64,000 nt of DNA from Ascaphus truei (Eukaryota > Chordata > Amphibia > Anura > Ascaphidae), in NCBI GenBank assembly GCA_036426205.1, contig CM071568.1:220246605-220310604 (forward strand), written 5' to 3'. The notes below the pieces were generated by a model, which searched no databases, had not been told where the DNA came from, and worked only from the letters and a program-made list of their open reading frames with translations. Position 1 is the stretch's first letter. Every line of letters starts with the position of its first letter. Position numbers and translations under genes: made by a program. Positions 45,800-56,985 of the stretch are shown here, in pieces.

Positions 45800-47214
45800 T
45801 TCATAACACATTTTATTTAGATTTACTAAAACATTTTCAGAGTTTTATTTTAAGAACTATTTATTGTGATAGATATCGTTATCGTGGGAGTTTTTTTTTT
45901 TATCGCCCAATCCTATTTTGCCGCCGAGAGACTTTGGAAAATACACTCCCAGGTGTTTAAAAGATGCATGCTTTAAATGACTATCACACTTAGCTTAACA
46001 GAAAAATCACATTGATGCTGTGCAAGATATGTGCCGTTTCTGAAATTTATTCTGACAGTGTACACGTCAAGATATAAAAAACTTGTTCAGGAAGTTTTTA
46101 CAAGCTGATGCAGACTTTTTAGTCACATACATTTACACAAAGTAGAACTTCAGGAGTTTGACATAGCTGTTCAATTCAGTGCAGAACCTGACATGTCAAT
46201 AAATACTGTATATGCTTTAAGCAAACCCTCATATTATTCAATATACAGTAGGCACATCCCAATCCAAACTAACATCACCAGTCTTAATGGTCAGGATTGG
46301 GAATTTATGTTATCCATGATATCTGTTTGCTTGACCCCTTGGGTGCTGTTTGAGGAAGACACTACACCATGGGGGTCTGGCACTCTAGGGGCCCCATTCC
46401 GTAGAACGTACATCATATTATATTTCTTAATTTTTGTAGGGGAGATTGCATTCTGCGCTCCTGTGAATCTGACAGGAGCAGGATCTCTGAGGAGCAGTCA
46501 CGTGATCACGATGTGCCGGGGCACTTAAAACTATAAATTTCACGTGTCATATATTTGGTGATTCTATTAGGAATTATTTTAATATGCTTAATAGTGAAAT
46601 GCCAACCCAACAGGGGGTCCGTCATAAATCCTTATCTCTGCAATTTCTTGTTTTTAATCAAGCCATACTGTGTGTGCATTCCACATTTTATTTATTTTTT
46701 AGCTAAACTGCAGGGGATTTCTCTTAAAGCTCCATCATGGGAACCAACCATATATTTTGCTCCAGGTAAATTATGTGCATGCCGGACACAAAACAGCAGG
46801 AGATTGGCTTGGTTGCCAAAAGGAAAGCTGCATTGTCATTGGGATTTTCCGTTGCTGAGCCTGCGGAATGTTTGTAGTTCAGAAGCACTATTTGTAGACT
46901 GTGTCAAGACTGGTACAAAGAAACTACAAATATGTGGGAAACTTGGGGGCACTGTACATTGCAGGACCAAGGACGAGTTCAGTTAACATTTACATTTGAG
47001 GGACTGATGCTTTAAAACACTTATCGCCATTAAAATCAATGAGACAACATGGCAGGTATTCCATTAATTTTCACTGATGTAAACTTTCTGCTAACAATTG
47101 GGCATATGCATATATAGCTAAAACATGATTGCATCACTTTTATACCTTCATGCTAAAATGCTAAATTCCATTAATTTAAGATTTCTGTTACCATTTAATT
47201 TTACATGTTTTAAC
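45800..47214. other. ZCWPW2 intron 1, nothing recognised
   Basis: Mostly unique-looking AT-rich DNA. ORFs at 46193-46528 and 46555-46986 (plus) have no family motif and no supporting splice or promoter pattern. Confidence 0.55.
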
Positions 47215-47218
47215 TCAC

Positions 47219-47520
47219 CTTGGCCATGGACTTAGTTTCACCATGACTAAACTTCCCATAGGATACTGTGAGTAAACAATGTTAAGTCCATTTCTAAAGA
47301 ACTGTGATTCCTCTGGAAAATGTTCTTCAGGAACTGAACAATCATTAAACCGAGGATCAGAACTGAGGTGGCAATACCAAGGCTTGCTAAGATCAACCTG
47401 TGCAGCGTCCTTTTTTGTTAGCAATCTCCACTTAAAACAACTCTCATTTTCACATTGTAACCAAACTTTGTCTGAATAAAAGTTGATTTCAAATGAATTA
47501 TTTTTAGTGACGTTTTCCAT
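47219..47520 (-). CDS. ZCWPW2: ZCWPW2 first coding exon (CW zinc finger and start of PWWP)
   Basis: The start ATG at 47520 is preceded, 16 bases upstream, by an in-frame TGA (47538-47536). An acceptor TATTCTACAG lies just before 47550, so an untranslated upstream exon is implied. The exon codes for 100 residues plus two bases and ends at donor CCAAG|GTGAGT. The CW domain is complete: W20, C23, C28, W31, W48, C50 and C61 (VWLQCENESCFKWRLL; KPWYCHLSSDPRFNDC). FPEES and GSLVMVKLSPWP then open the PWWP domain. CW domains read methylated H3K4. The N-terminal position of CW favours ZCWPW2 over the longer ZCWPW1. Its known biology is nuclear, in germ cells, with a link to PRDM9-type recombination marks. 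No defects are seen. Confidence 0.93.
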
Positions 47521-47550
47521 GTTGTTATTTTCTTTTCAATTTAAAATGTC
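47521..47550 (-). promoter_or_regulatory. ZCWPW2: ZCWPW2 5' untranslated end of first coding exon
   Basis: Thirty bases lie between the predicted acceptor and the ATG, with an in-frame TGA that rules out extension of the coding sequence to the right. Confidence 0.7.
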
Positions 47551-49541
47551 CTGTAGAATACAATATGAAATGAAGGAGTGTAAACAATCTTGGAAGTATT
47601 GTTTGGTCATAACAAGATATCAAACAGAAACTACATATTAAAAAGGTGTACTTATTACTACAAATGCAGTCAGATTTTTGTCACCCTGCCCCGCACATGA
47701 GCTGGTGAACTGCAGAGCAAGTGCAATCTGATCATTGCCAAGTGCAGAGCAGGGACTGGGACTGAAATTAATGCGGTTCAGCTCCGGAGACCCGATGCTT
47801 CAACACTATGTAATAAAAGTAGTTTCATAACCTTAGTTACGGGATGTGAGAGAATTAAACTTGCAGGAGATACCAGAACCGCATATCGGTGCATGTAACT
47901 TGGGATGCATGGGATCCCCGGGGTTGAAATTAATGCAGTTCACCCCCGGAGACCTCCCGCTTCAATACTATGTAATTAAAATAAAAGCAGCTAGATCGCC
48001 TGTTGAGAGATCTGCAGAGAAAGGGACTGCTTCTATCTGCTCTCACTGCGCAGCTGTTCCAGACTGGTGCAGCCCAGCAGAATTAACGCAGTGGGAGTCC
48101 CATTCTGAAGCAGGGACTCCTGCTACATTAATCATGATGGGCAATTAGTCTGGCCACGGTGAAGTCGCGAGCATGCAGTGGAGGCAGCTGTGGTTTCCTG
48201 ACTGAATACTCAACAATACATCTGACTGCATTTGTGTATGAAAAACAAATATACACTTTCATTGATAAATGAAAAGCCTAATTCAAAGATTTTGTTGGAT
48301 ATGTTTTAGATGATTAAATCCATTTATATTATTATTATTCTCTTTAGCAAAACATAGTAATAATACTGGTTCTGTTTCCCTGCTTGTGTAAATGCATGTG
48401 CAGAAAGCAAAAGGAAAGGAGGTACCAGGATCAAGGTTGCAAACCGAGGCTGCTCAGTTACAGTGTTTTAACACACAATATTGCACAGTACACTACTAAA
48501 ATACAAACATCATATTTAAAATACTATTAAGCTTATTTATTAGTAAGAGATAGATACAGTGTATCTGTGTACTTTTTTTGTATATTCTTTAACTGTATTA
48601 TTAATGCCTTGAGCACTGCCTGAGCTACTGACCAAAAAGTCCTGCTATGGTGTTGCACAACATAAAAGATAAATAACGGTCCAAAGTAGGACCAAAACGT
48701 TGATCCTTCAATAAACCAGCACCATGATTCACATGAGTCCAGTGGACTGCAAGCTTATTTTCTATACCTGCATGTGATCCTCTTTCAATGTGGAAGTACT
48801 TAAAGAAACTGTGAGTGCACTTATACCCTATTTGATTAAAATATGTGGCATCCTCTATGCAAAATGAAACATAAGACCATATTCACAAAGCAGTGCAACT
48901 CCATAAGACATCTTCCAACACTGGAAGACACATTAAAGCCCATTGACTGGGTCTAAGAAATAAAATTCAGCTCTAATAATTATATTGTAATTTGTGAATC
49001 CGTTATCAAGACAGAATGTCATGGTATAAAGTCAATTGTCTGATGGATTTTTCTTTCATACATATTATATCTGATTTGCAAAGGTTCTTTCTTCATTTGG
49101 TATATATACTGACTATATATTCAGTTACATTGGGGAGTTATGAGGGTGCAGCTGTTTTGCGGTCTCTATACAGAAACTCTGTTTAGGTTGACACAAGAGA
49201 TTATTGACAACTGTGGTTTTAGCTGAGGGAAGAGTTTATGATGGAAGCTCTGAGAACCTTCCAGTACATATGCCGTATATGCTATCCCATGTATGGAGGG
49301 GTGGGCAGTTTCTAATACTAAGATATAGCCAGAGCTGACCCAAAGAATATTATTTTGGATAAATATGTGGCACAGAGTGAGCACAGATAAGCACATCCTG
49401 ATTACAACATGATGTAGATGAGAGACAGGAGGAGAGGCAAAGAATGATTGTTTCCACCAGGATGTGAGGACAGTGATTCCACCATGAAGAGAGAGAGACA
49501 CCTTAAAACCAAAATGAAGGAAACAAAAGTTTTATCATGTA
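47551..49541. other. upstream of ZCWPW2 coding start: repeat debris
   Basis: A ~60-bp direct repeat (GAAATTAATGC(A/G)GTTCA...CCGGAGACC...CTTCAA) occurs at about 47764 and 47924. A degenerate Penelope-type tail lies at 48660-48800 (GGTCCAAAGTAGGACCAAAACGTTG, then AATAAACCAGCACC). An unrecognised minus-strand ORF sits at 49166-49501. No promoter could be placed. Confidence 0.5.
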
Positions 49542-50468
49542 TGTGGCAGGACGGCCTGTAGCCGAGGTCAGGGAACAGTCCACACGTGTAGTTTCAGGAT
49601 AAATGAAAACGTTCAGTGGCTTTATTTCTCCACAGCATAACATAACATGTGGGTACACTGTCCCTTTAAACAAAAACAAATCCTGCTCCACATTGGGAGA
49701 ACTGACTAACACTCCAGGCCTATCTAGCAAGCTGGCTGGCTAAACCATTTACCAAACCGTAAGTGTATTTTAAGCAGTCAGGAAAACAAATGAAAAAGTC
49801 TTACTTTGGTTGAAGTAGTTAGTTTGGTGAAACCGTCTGGCTAGCAGCTCACATAGCAGAGTTCTCTGGTCTAAGGCTGGGGCCATAGAGGGGTGAGGAG
49901 TTCGGAGCCGTGCTGACACTGAGGCTCGCCTGCTGAAATCTGCGCGATTCCATGGACTTGCAGGCGAGCCAGCGTGCGCGAAGGGAGCCGGGGGGGAGGT
50001 GGTTGGAGGCGGGGCAGTGACGTCGCTGGGACAATCGCCCGCAACGCACTGACGTCAACGTCACGGCGCCATCATGGCGCCGTGACGTTGACGCTGCTTC
50101 AGGCTGATTGGATGTTTTCAGCCGACAGCGCGCTGAAAAACAGCTTGGCTGTCGGCTGAAAATTCCAAAGCCTCAGCACGCCTGCGGACGCTCGCGTGAG
50201 CCCCCTCTCAAGGCATCCTCATTGAGGATACAGGGGCTCAGCGCTGAGCGTCCGCACAGCTCAGCGCGGCCTGTCCTTCTATGGACTCGGCCTAAGGCAG
50301 CCAGCTACTGCCAGTAACAACATCCTGTTATACCTTGCTGGTTATCAGGTGTCAGCTTACCTCCTGATTACCTAGCTTCCTCCTGAGTTAACCTTCTGAG
50401 TGCTGGATGAAGCACTCAGACATATGTTTCCCAGGCATAACTGATAGGGGTTGCTTCACCTTGTCACA
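49542..50468 (-). mobile_element. 3' LTR of the Gmr1-like element (with nested MITE)
   Basis: Minus-strand ends TGTGACAAGG (50468) and CCTGCCACA (49542), a TG...CA LTR. It matches the 5' LTR over 49542-49868. A MITE occupies 49870-50296. A polypurine tract AACAGGGGAGGTA lies just upstream (50469-50481). Confidence 0.9.
49870..50296. mobile_element. MITE nested in the 3' LTR
   Basis: The ends TAAGGCTGGGGCCATAG and CTATGGACTCGGCCTA are inverted repeats of the family at 25309-25712. Shared interior: GACGTTGACG, CAGCCGACAG and GCTGTCGGCTGAAAA motifs. GC-rich, no gene. Confidence 0.85.
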
Positions 50469-51707
50469 TACCTCCCCTGTTTGTGTGTGGCTAGGGTCCC
50501 ACACAGCTAAAGCCCGACCCTGCACTCCTCTTGTCAAAAAATCGGCATTTCCATGGTCATTTCCAGGTCTATGCTGTATATCAAAAGAGAAGGGTTGGAG
50601 GGCCATATACTACCTGGTCAACCTTGAATTTGTGTCCTTCATGGTGTTTAACCATTTCAAGGGCGCATGGTCAGTGACCAGGGTGAAGTGTACTCCGGTG
50701 ACATAATGTCTCAAGGCCTCAATTGCCCATTTTACAGCGAGGCACTCCTTCTCAATGACTGAATACCTCACTTCCCTTGGGAACAGCTTCCGGCTGATGA
50801 ACAGTATGGGGTGTTCAACACCATCAAATTGCTGGGACAGCACTGCTCCCAGTCCTACCTCTGAGGCATCCGTCTGGATGATGAAGAGCTCTTTAAAATC
50901 TGGGCTCCGAAGAGCGGGGCCCTCTGACAGGCACTTTTTTAGCTTGTCAAAGGTGTCTTGGCACTCCCAAGACCATTTAACTTGGGTCGGGGCACTCTTT
51001 TTTGTCAGATCTGTTAGGGGTGCAGATATTTCTGAAAAATTGGGGATAAACCGCCTGTAATACCCTGCTAACCCCAAAAGGGAGCGGACCTGTGTCTTTG
51101 TCTGTGGGGTGGGGACTTCCTTTATGGCAGCCACCTTGCTAGCTAGTAGCCTTACTATCCCTCCCCCAACGGCATAGCCCAAGTATTTTGTAATGGATTT
51201 ACCCAGGGCACATTTTTTTGGATTTGCAGTGAGCCCTGCTTCTCTTAAGGACGTTAGGACTGCCCATAACCTTTTTATATGAGACTGCCAGTGTCTGCTA
51301 TAGATGACAATGTCATCCAAGTGGGCCGCGGCATATGTCCTTTGGGGTCGTAGTACCTTGTCTATTAACCTTTGGAACGTGGCTGGAGCCCCATGTAACC
51401 CAAATGGCATAGTGACGAATTGGTATAAACCGAGAGGGGTGGCGAAGGCAGTTTTGCATTTGGATTCTTCCGCTAGAGGTATCTGCAAATATCATTTCGT
51501 GAGATCTAGGGTGGAGATATACTCTGCTTTACCAAAAGAGTCAAGCAATTCATCCACCCTAGGCATTGGGTATGCATCGAATCTGGATACAGCATTTACC
51601 TTTCGCAGATCCACGCAAAACCTCACCTTCCCATCTGGTTTAGGGACCAACACTATAGTACTACACCATTCGCTGTGGGACTCCTCTATCACGCCCAATT
51701 CCAACAT
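50388..51707 (-). pseudogene. Gmr1-like reverse transcriptase and RNase H
   Basis: It begins MLELGVIEESHSEWCSTIVL (51707). RT motifs follow: PKPDGKVRFCVDLRKVN, STLDLTK, then TGA at 51492-51494 where glycine is usual. MPFGLHGAPATFQ and HLDDIVIYS (the YxDD box with H for Y) come next, then GYYRRFIPNFS. RNase H follows: FIIQTDASEVGLGAVLSQ, SVIEKECLAVKWAIEAL, LVTDHAPLKWL. Another stop or shift precedes the last piece FSFDIQHRPGNDHGNADFLT (50606-50388), after which comes the polypurine tract. The enzyme copies element RNA into DNA. It is not functional as written. Confidence 0.93.
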
Positions 51708-51724
51708 GTCTATTATCTCCCTCT

Positions 51725-53023
51725 CTACCAGGTCTTTTCGGCCTCTGGCAATCTATAGGGACGGGACCGTACTTTTACGCCAGGTTCCGTCTCAATCCTA
51801 TGGGACACTAAATCAGTCTGCCCTGGGAACTGGTCACATAATTCTAGGTCTGACCTTTGTTCCGTTGTTAACTGCCCTCCCATGGGAACCTGATGGTCAT
51901 TGTACGTACTACCCTTTGGAGGCTGTGGACCCAAATCTGTCTCTCCTTCCCGAGGGTGGATGAACAGCGATCTCATCGTTGTCCAGGGTTTCAAGAGGTT
52001 TACGTGGTAGATTTGTTTACCCTTCCTGGACCCTGGTTGAGACATCTCATAGTTCACTTCCCCGGTGCGGCGGAGAACTTGGAATGGACCCTGCCACTTT
52101 GCAAGGAGTTTACTCTCTGATGTCGGTAGTAGTAGTATCACTTGGTCCCCAGGTTGGAAGACCCTCAAGCGGGCATTTTGGTTGTAATGCCTCTCTTGAC
52201 GTTCTTGAGCAGATTTGAGGTTTTCCTTAGCAAACCGACCTATCATGTCTAGGCGGTTTCTAAGGTCTATGACATACTGAAGGGTATTCTTGGAGGGGAA
52301 GGGCTCCTCCTCCCAGGATTCCTTCAATAGGTCGAGAATACCCCGAGGTTGGCGTCCATATAGGAGCTCAAACGGGGAGAAGCCTGTGGATGATTGGGGA
52401 GCTTCTCGTACCGCAAACAATAGGAAAGGGAGAAGTCCATCCCAAGCTCGCTTTTCAGTGTCCACAAACTTCCTAAGCATGGTTTTTAAAGTACGGTTAA
52501 ACCTCTCTACCAATCCATCAGTCTGAGAATGGAAGACTGAGGTCCGGACGGATTTTACCTCCAATAACTTCAGGACATCCTGCATTAACTTTGCCATGAA
52601 ATTTGTTCCCTGGTCAGTTAACATTACTTGGGGAAGTCCTACCCTCGAGAACAGTTCTAACAGCCTGTGAGCAACCTGTTTAGCAGTGGCTAATCTCAGC
52701 GAGAAGGCCTCAGGATATCTGGTGGCATAATCTACAACGAGTATAAATTTATGTCCCTTCGCAGAGAGATCAAAAGGTCCGACCAGATCTACCCCAATTC
52801 TCTCGAATGGGAAGGCTACCAAGGGCAGAGGGACCAAGGAAGCCGGATTCTGTCCTTTTTGGCTAGTTAACTGACATTCAGGACATGTCTCACATAGTTT
52901 CATGATGTCACCATGTATGCCTGGCCAGTAAAACCGGGACGAGATGCGGTCCTTGGTCTTATCCCTGCACAAATGATCACCCCATGGGAGAGTATGGGCT
53001 AGGGTGAACACTGTTTTAATCAA
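51725..53023 (-). pseudogene. Gmr1-like integrase, upstream of RT
   Basis: A 432-codon open frame. The HHCC zinc domain shows AHTLPWGDH and CETCPEC with FYWPGI between. The catalytic core has the D,D,E triad: RIGVDLVGPF, MLTDQGTNF and HSQTDGLVERFN. The C-terminal part includes QGPFQVLRR, a GPY/F-type module, and IYHVNLLKPW. It ends by running into the RT-connection sequence (VKVRSRPYRLPEA) and loses frame a few codons before the RT piece at 51707. So integrase and RT were one polyprotein, now separated by a frameshift near 51720. Confidence 0.94.
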
Positions 53024-53718
53024 CCTTTAGGGACTAGCATCTGTCGAATGACCTCCCCTGTTTGTGTAACCTTATTCACACGATATAGGATGTCATTCAA
53101 TAGTTCAAAATGTGGAAACACTCTTACACCTTGTTCATCCATTATCATGTTGTTGACCTGTACCACCTTCTCATATTGTCTAGCCAGAGCTGGGTCTTCC
53201 CTCTGCCTCTGACGGAAGTCAGGAAGATCCAGGTCTGGCAAAATTCCCATATCTATCGGTTCCCCACCCTGGTCATCTCCGGCCATGACCTGCAGTCCTT
53301 TGGGCTGACTAATGTTACCAAGAGTCCCAGCCTTTCTTAACCAGTCCTCTTTTTCCGCACGTCTCTGTTTACGTGTCTTTGGGACGTGGTGTCTACGGGG
53401 AAAAATCTCTGGGGAAAAGGGAAACAAGTCTCCGGGCTTCTCCGGTACCAGAGAAGTAGGCTCCGTAGGAGTAGGGGCCAACAATGTTTCGAAGTAGGGC
53501 CAGTCTCGGTCAAGTAGAACAGGAGCAGGTAGCCAGGGAGCAACTCCCACTAGCAGGCTAGTATCTTGATCTTTGATACGCAGTAGAATGTTTGCCGTCT
53601 GGTATCTCTTTGTATCCCCATGGATACACTCGATATTCCACGGAGAGTCATAGGATAGTCTATTGCTTGGAATTAGGCCCTCTAGGATCAGGGTTTTTCC
53701 AGATCCCGAGTCCAGCAT
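53020..53718 (-). pseudogene. Gmr1-like protease and following linker
   Basis: The frame starts MLDSGSGKTLILEG with the D-S-G aspartic protease active site, the usual second motif (WLPAPVLLDRDWP, a dimer-partner style helix near G-R/D) and a charged linker (RRHHVPKTRKQRR; GILPDLDLPDFRQRQREDP) leading to the integrase at 53023. The two frames overlap by four bases. The protein is otherwise open for 232 codons. It would process the polyprotein. Confidence 0.8.
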
Positions 53719-54852
53719 GGCTTTTACTATTTTCCCCTCCAGAGATGCTGGGACTAACCACGGATTGTGGTCCCCTCAGAGAGAAGCTGTGGCAGTGGTT
53801 CTACCATATGAACAGTCCATCTCATCATCTCCGGAAACCGCAAACTTGGTCGTCAGCGGAAGCTCTCGACGGGGCTCGGTGTTTGGACCTCTCCGCTGTT
53901 GGATGGGATCCTCCCTTCTGGTTGGTGGTGGTATCCTCTCCACCGGATGGGTGACGGGAGTCCAGGTTCTCGGGGAATACTGTGGGTGGCGGCCTCCCTT
54001 TAGTGATCTAATGGCCTCGGACCCGGGACGGGCGTCTCTGCGAGAGTTTGTACCAGGAACCCTCCGAGATGGGAAAGGGTTTTCCGATCGGGTTGACTGG
54101 ATCTCCCGAGCTGGCGGGTTGCAGACCCCTTGATTGTCTGCTCTCCTGCCTCTGGCTTCACCGGAAGCAACTGGTGTTTGCACCGACCGTTCCCAGATAT
54201 CCTGTTGGGTGTCATCGCCAAGGAAGTTTTCCACCAAGCGGACCGCTGAATCCAGGGAAAATGCAGCGTGTCTTTTTACCCAGGAGGGGCAGTATCTGTA
54301 TGAACTGCTCGAGCACAAACTGTTCAAGGATCTCTGCCTTGGTATGCTACTCCGGTTGTATCCACCTGGTACATACGTCTACAAAGCGGTGGGCTACGAC
54401 CCGGGGTCGGTCTCTGTTTGTATATTTGACTGTCCGGAACTGCTGTCGGTAGGTCTCTGGAGTGAGGCCTAGGCGATCCAGAATAGCAGCCTTTAGTTGC
54501 TGGTAGTCCATGGCCTCGTCTGCTGGAAGAGCCTGGTAGGCTGCCTGAGCTTCTCCTATGAGGAGTGGAGCCAGAGTCGTTACCCAGCGATCAACTGTCC
54601 AGCCGTGGGCCGTGGCTACCCTTTCAAAAGTGAGGAGAAATGCTCTGGGTCTTCGGTTGGCTTCATTTTAGGCATCATCACCGGTGGGTTATTTGGAATC
54701 TCTAGTCTGACTGTAGCTGGGCCTTCGGCCAGCAGTTGGAGTAGCTTTTCCTCTCGCCGGGCCTGTTGCTCATCTTGCTGGGCTTGTCGCTCAGCTTGCT
54801 TCTCTGCTAGCTGGAGCTGTTGCTCAAGGAACTGAGAAAAAATTGTCTCCAT
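53719..54852 (-). pseudogene. Gmr1-like Gag with SCAN-like domain
   Basis: It starts METIFSQFLEQQLQLAEKQA (54852) with a Gln/Arg-rich coiled coil. Between about 54480 and 54240 the minus strand encodes TPETYRQQFRTVKYTN, DVCTRWIQPE, a TAG stop (about 54334), AEILEQFVLEQFIQILP and, after a frame change, SWVKRHAAFSLDSAVRLVEN. This is the pattern of the vertebrate SCAN domain (FR...LC..W..PE...KEQILELLVLEQFL.ILP..W...AV.LVE). A basic region and the protease follow. The SCAN domain is thought to have been domesticated from a Gmr1-like Gag. This copy has at least one stop and one frameshift. Confidence 0.85.
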
Positions 54853-54895
54853 TTGTTTTTTGTGTGTGGCCCTTCAGATACAGGGGCAGTCCGAT

Positions 54896-54913
54896 TTCCC
54901 ACTTCTGACACCA
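54896..54913 (-). other. primer-binding site, leucine tRNA
   Basis: The minus strand reads TGGTGTCAGAAGTGGGAA, complementary to the 3' end of tRNA-Leu (..CCCACTTCTGACACCA). It lies two bases after the 5' LTR. Confidence 0.88.
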
Positions 54914-54915
54914 CC

Positions 54916-55242
54916 TGTGGCAGGACGGCCTGTAGCCGAGGTCAGGGAACAGTCCACACGTGTAGTTTCAGGATAAATGAAAACGTTCAGTGGCTTTATT
55001 TTTCCACAGCATAACATAACATGTGGGTACACTGTCCCTTTAATCAAAAAGAAATCCTGCTCCACATTGGGAGAACTGACTAACACTCCAGGCCTATCTA
55101 GCAGGCTGGCTGGCTAAACCATTTACCAAACCGTAAGTGTATTTTAAGCAGTCAGGAAAACAAATGAAAAAGTCTTAATTTGGTTGAAGTAGTTAGTTTG
55201 GTGAAACCTTCTGGCTAGCAGCTCACATAGCAGAGTTCTCTG
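54916..55242 (-). mobile_element. 5' LTR of the Gmr1-like element, truncated
   Basis: Nearly identical to 49542-49868 (a handful of differences in 327 bases by eye). It stops at CAGAGTTCTCTG, within two bases of the point where the MITE interrupts the 3' LTR. The remaining ~175 bp expected from the 3' LTR are absent. Confidence 0.9.
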
Positions 55243-55290
55243 ATTTTATTTGTTGAAAAACATGCAACATATACAATACAGAAACAGAAC

Positions 55291-55448
55291 TTATTTATCA
55301 CTTATCATGGTAAAATGATGTATTAACAGCTTGTTCATACAGTGTTGTGCTGATTTATCACCCCATTTTTTCTCTTTTTTATAATATCGTGGACTTCCAA
55401 AATAACAAGCTGTTAATACATCATTTTACCATGAAAAGTGATAAATAA
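55291..55448. repeat. palindromic element, ~45-bp arms
   Basis: TTATTTATCACTTATCATGG ... AACAGCTTGTT (55291-55335) pairs with AACAAGCTGTT ... GTGATAAATAA (55404-55448), with one short mismatch patch and a 68-base loop. Confidence 0.88.
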
Positions 55449-55499
55449 TAGAAGTTAAAAAAAGGTTGGTTTTGTCAATTCTTTGAACTACACAACTCC

Positions 55500-55942
55500 A
55501 GTGACATACTGACCTGACAGTTTTAATGTTTATCCAATACAACAGGCAGTGGCAGCAGCCTATGGAAAAAGTGATTTTACCTTTCCTCAATGAAACATCC
55601 TAATGACAAAAAATCATATATGTTGTTAGAATAGATTTTGTTTATGCCATTGTCACTTGAAAAAGACCTTCACGGTCGAAACGTTGTGTTGGCTCAATAA
55701 ATGAGTTTTCATTTGCTAAAATCCGTTGTGCCCTCTGTTCCTTCTTCCATGTACCCAGGACTGACTGCAGGCTGTCGTTCTAACTTTGGAGCACTTGTAT
55801 CAAATTGTATCATTTTTTCTTTTGAGGTGTGCAGCACTCCTCTCTATTATTGGGACATTTATGTATGACATTGGGTTGGCAGACATTGTTATGAATGTAC
55901 CATGGTCTCAATAAAAACATTTTTGGTTGAAAAAAAAAAAAA
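55500..55942 (+). mobile_element. Penelope-like 3' tail with hammerhead-like motif and poly-A end
   Basis: CTTGAAAAAGACCTTCACGG then TCGAAACGTTG (about 55657-55690) follows the hammerhead order with a decayed CUGANGA core. AATAAATGAG follows. A second AATAAA (55909) and an A14 tract (55930-55943) end the segment. Confidence 0.55.
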
Positions 55943-56985
55943 AAGAATACAAATGATCAGTTTACAGGATACAGCATTAATCAGACATGTTGATATCAAA
56001 AATGACAGAATAAAAACAGGCAATAGACATTATCAATTATCCAAAGAACAACAAACATAGTCAGTTAAAGTATACCTTGGTATGCATACCCGAGTAGTTT
56101 GGATAGACCATGGGCCCACTCGCACCACCTTTGGGTGTAGATTGTAATTTGTTGCATTCATAGTAAACCGACCAAAAAAGAAACACAAATAGGCATGAAT
56201 AACAGGGAAAAAAGGGAAGGGGAGGAGGGGCATATGAGGGTAGATCCCCTGTCTTCCCCACCGGCCTCTAGCCTTGTAGAAGTATCTCCCATAGTTCTGA
56301 CTCCCAGCTCCAATACCAATTTGTCTTAAATCATTTGTTATTATTTATTAATTATTATCCATACAAAAAGGAATTTATTCCGGGGGTCTGTAGGTTATGG
56401 AGGATCATTCAAACCTAATCGTCCTCCTCTCCTCTTAACTCTCAAACCATGGGTCCCAGGTTCTATATAATTCATCAGTAGATTGTTTCAGAAAAGCTGT
56501 CAGCTTTTCCATAAGCATCACTTTGTTTATTTGCTTCTCTACCATCTATCTGGTGGGGGGGAGCAAATTTCTTTCACGCGGCCGCTGTTGAAAATCTAGC
56601 TGCTGTTAAATTAGATCAGTCGCCTCAGAGGGCGGCTGATATCTTCTACTGGCTTAGCCAGGAGGAAGACCAGCGGGTCGACCGGTATTGTTAGTTTTGT
56701 TGTATTATTAATAATATTTTGGACATTAACCAACATTTTTGAATGGCAGAGCACGTCCACCAGATGTGAACCATAGCCCCTTTTTGTCCACAACCCCTCC
56801 AACACAAGTCAGAAGCCCCTGGGTAAATCTGCCTCAGTCTGCTTGGTGTTAAATACCACTGGAATAAGATTTTATACATAGTCTCTTTGGTCATTGTACA
56901 GATGGAAGTTTTTGCCACAAATTCAAAACTCAGTAGTGGAATAAAGTACATGCAGTGAAATACAAAGATACAGGAAATATACACA
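55943..56985 (-). mobile_element. L1-type LINE fragment, copy C
   Basis: The minus strand from 56985 encodes the L1 ORF2 C-terminus: ETMYKILFQWYLTPSRLR, then CWRGCGQKGAMVHIWWTCSA. This is the same motif as copy A (1390-2094). It is truncated and frameshifted (56805-56611 repeats the end in another frame). The tail toward 55943 is non-coding LINE 3' sequence. Confidence 0.87.

Larger units (their letters stand above)
49542..55242 (-). mobile_element. Gmr1-like Ty3/gypsy retrotransposon, 5'-truncated
   Basis: On the minus strand: partial 5' LTR (55242-54916), primer-binding site, gag with a SCAN-like capsid end, protease, integrase, reverse transcriptase, RNase H, polypurine tract, 3' LTR (50468-49542, with a MITE inside). 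Integrase before RT is the Ty1/copia-like gene order known among Ty3/gypsy elements only for the Gmr1 group. Each gene has stops or frameshifts, but most of the sequence is well preserved and the LTRs are near-identical where both exist, so it is fairly young. The 5' LTR lacks its first part. Confidence 0.93.

Noticed and set aside
46555..46986. 143-codon plus-strand ORF near ZCWPW2 exon 1
   Set aside because: No family motif, promoter or splice support; treated as chance within the intron.
49166..49501. 111-codon minus-strand ORF next to the Gmr1-like 3' LTR
   Set aside because: Not recognisable and outside the element; no evidence of coding.
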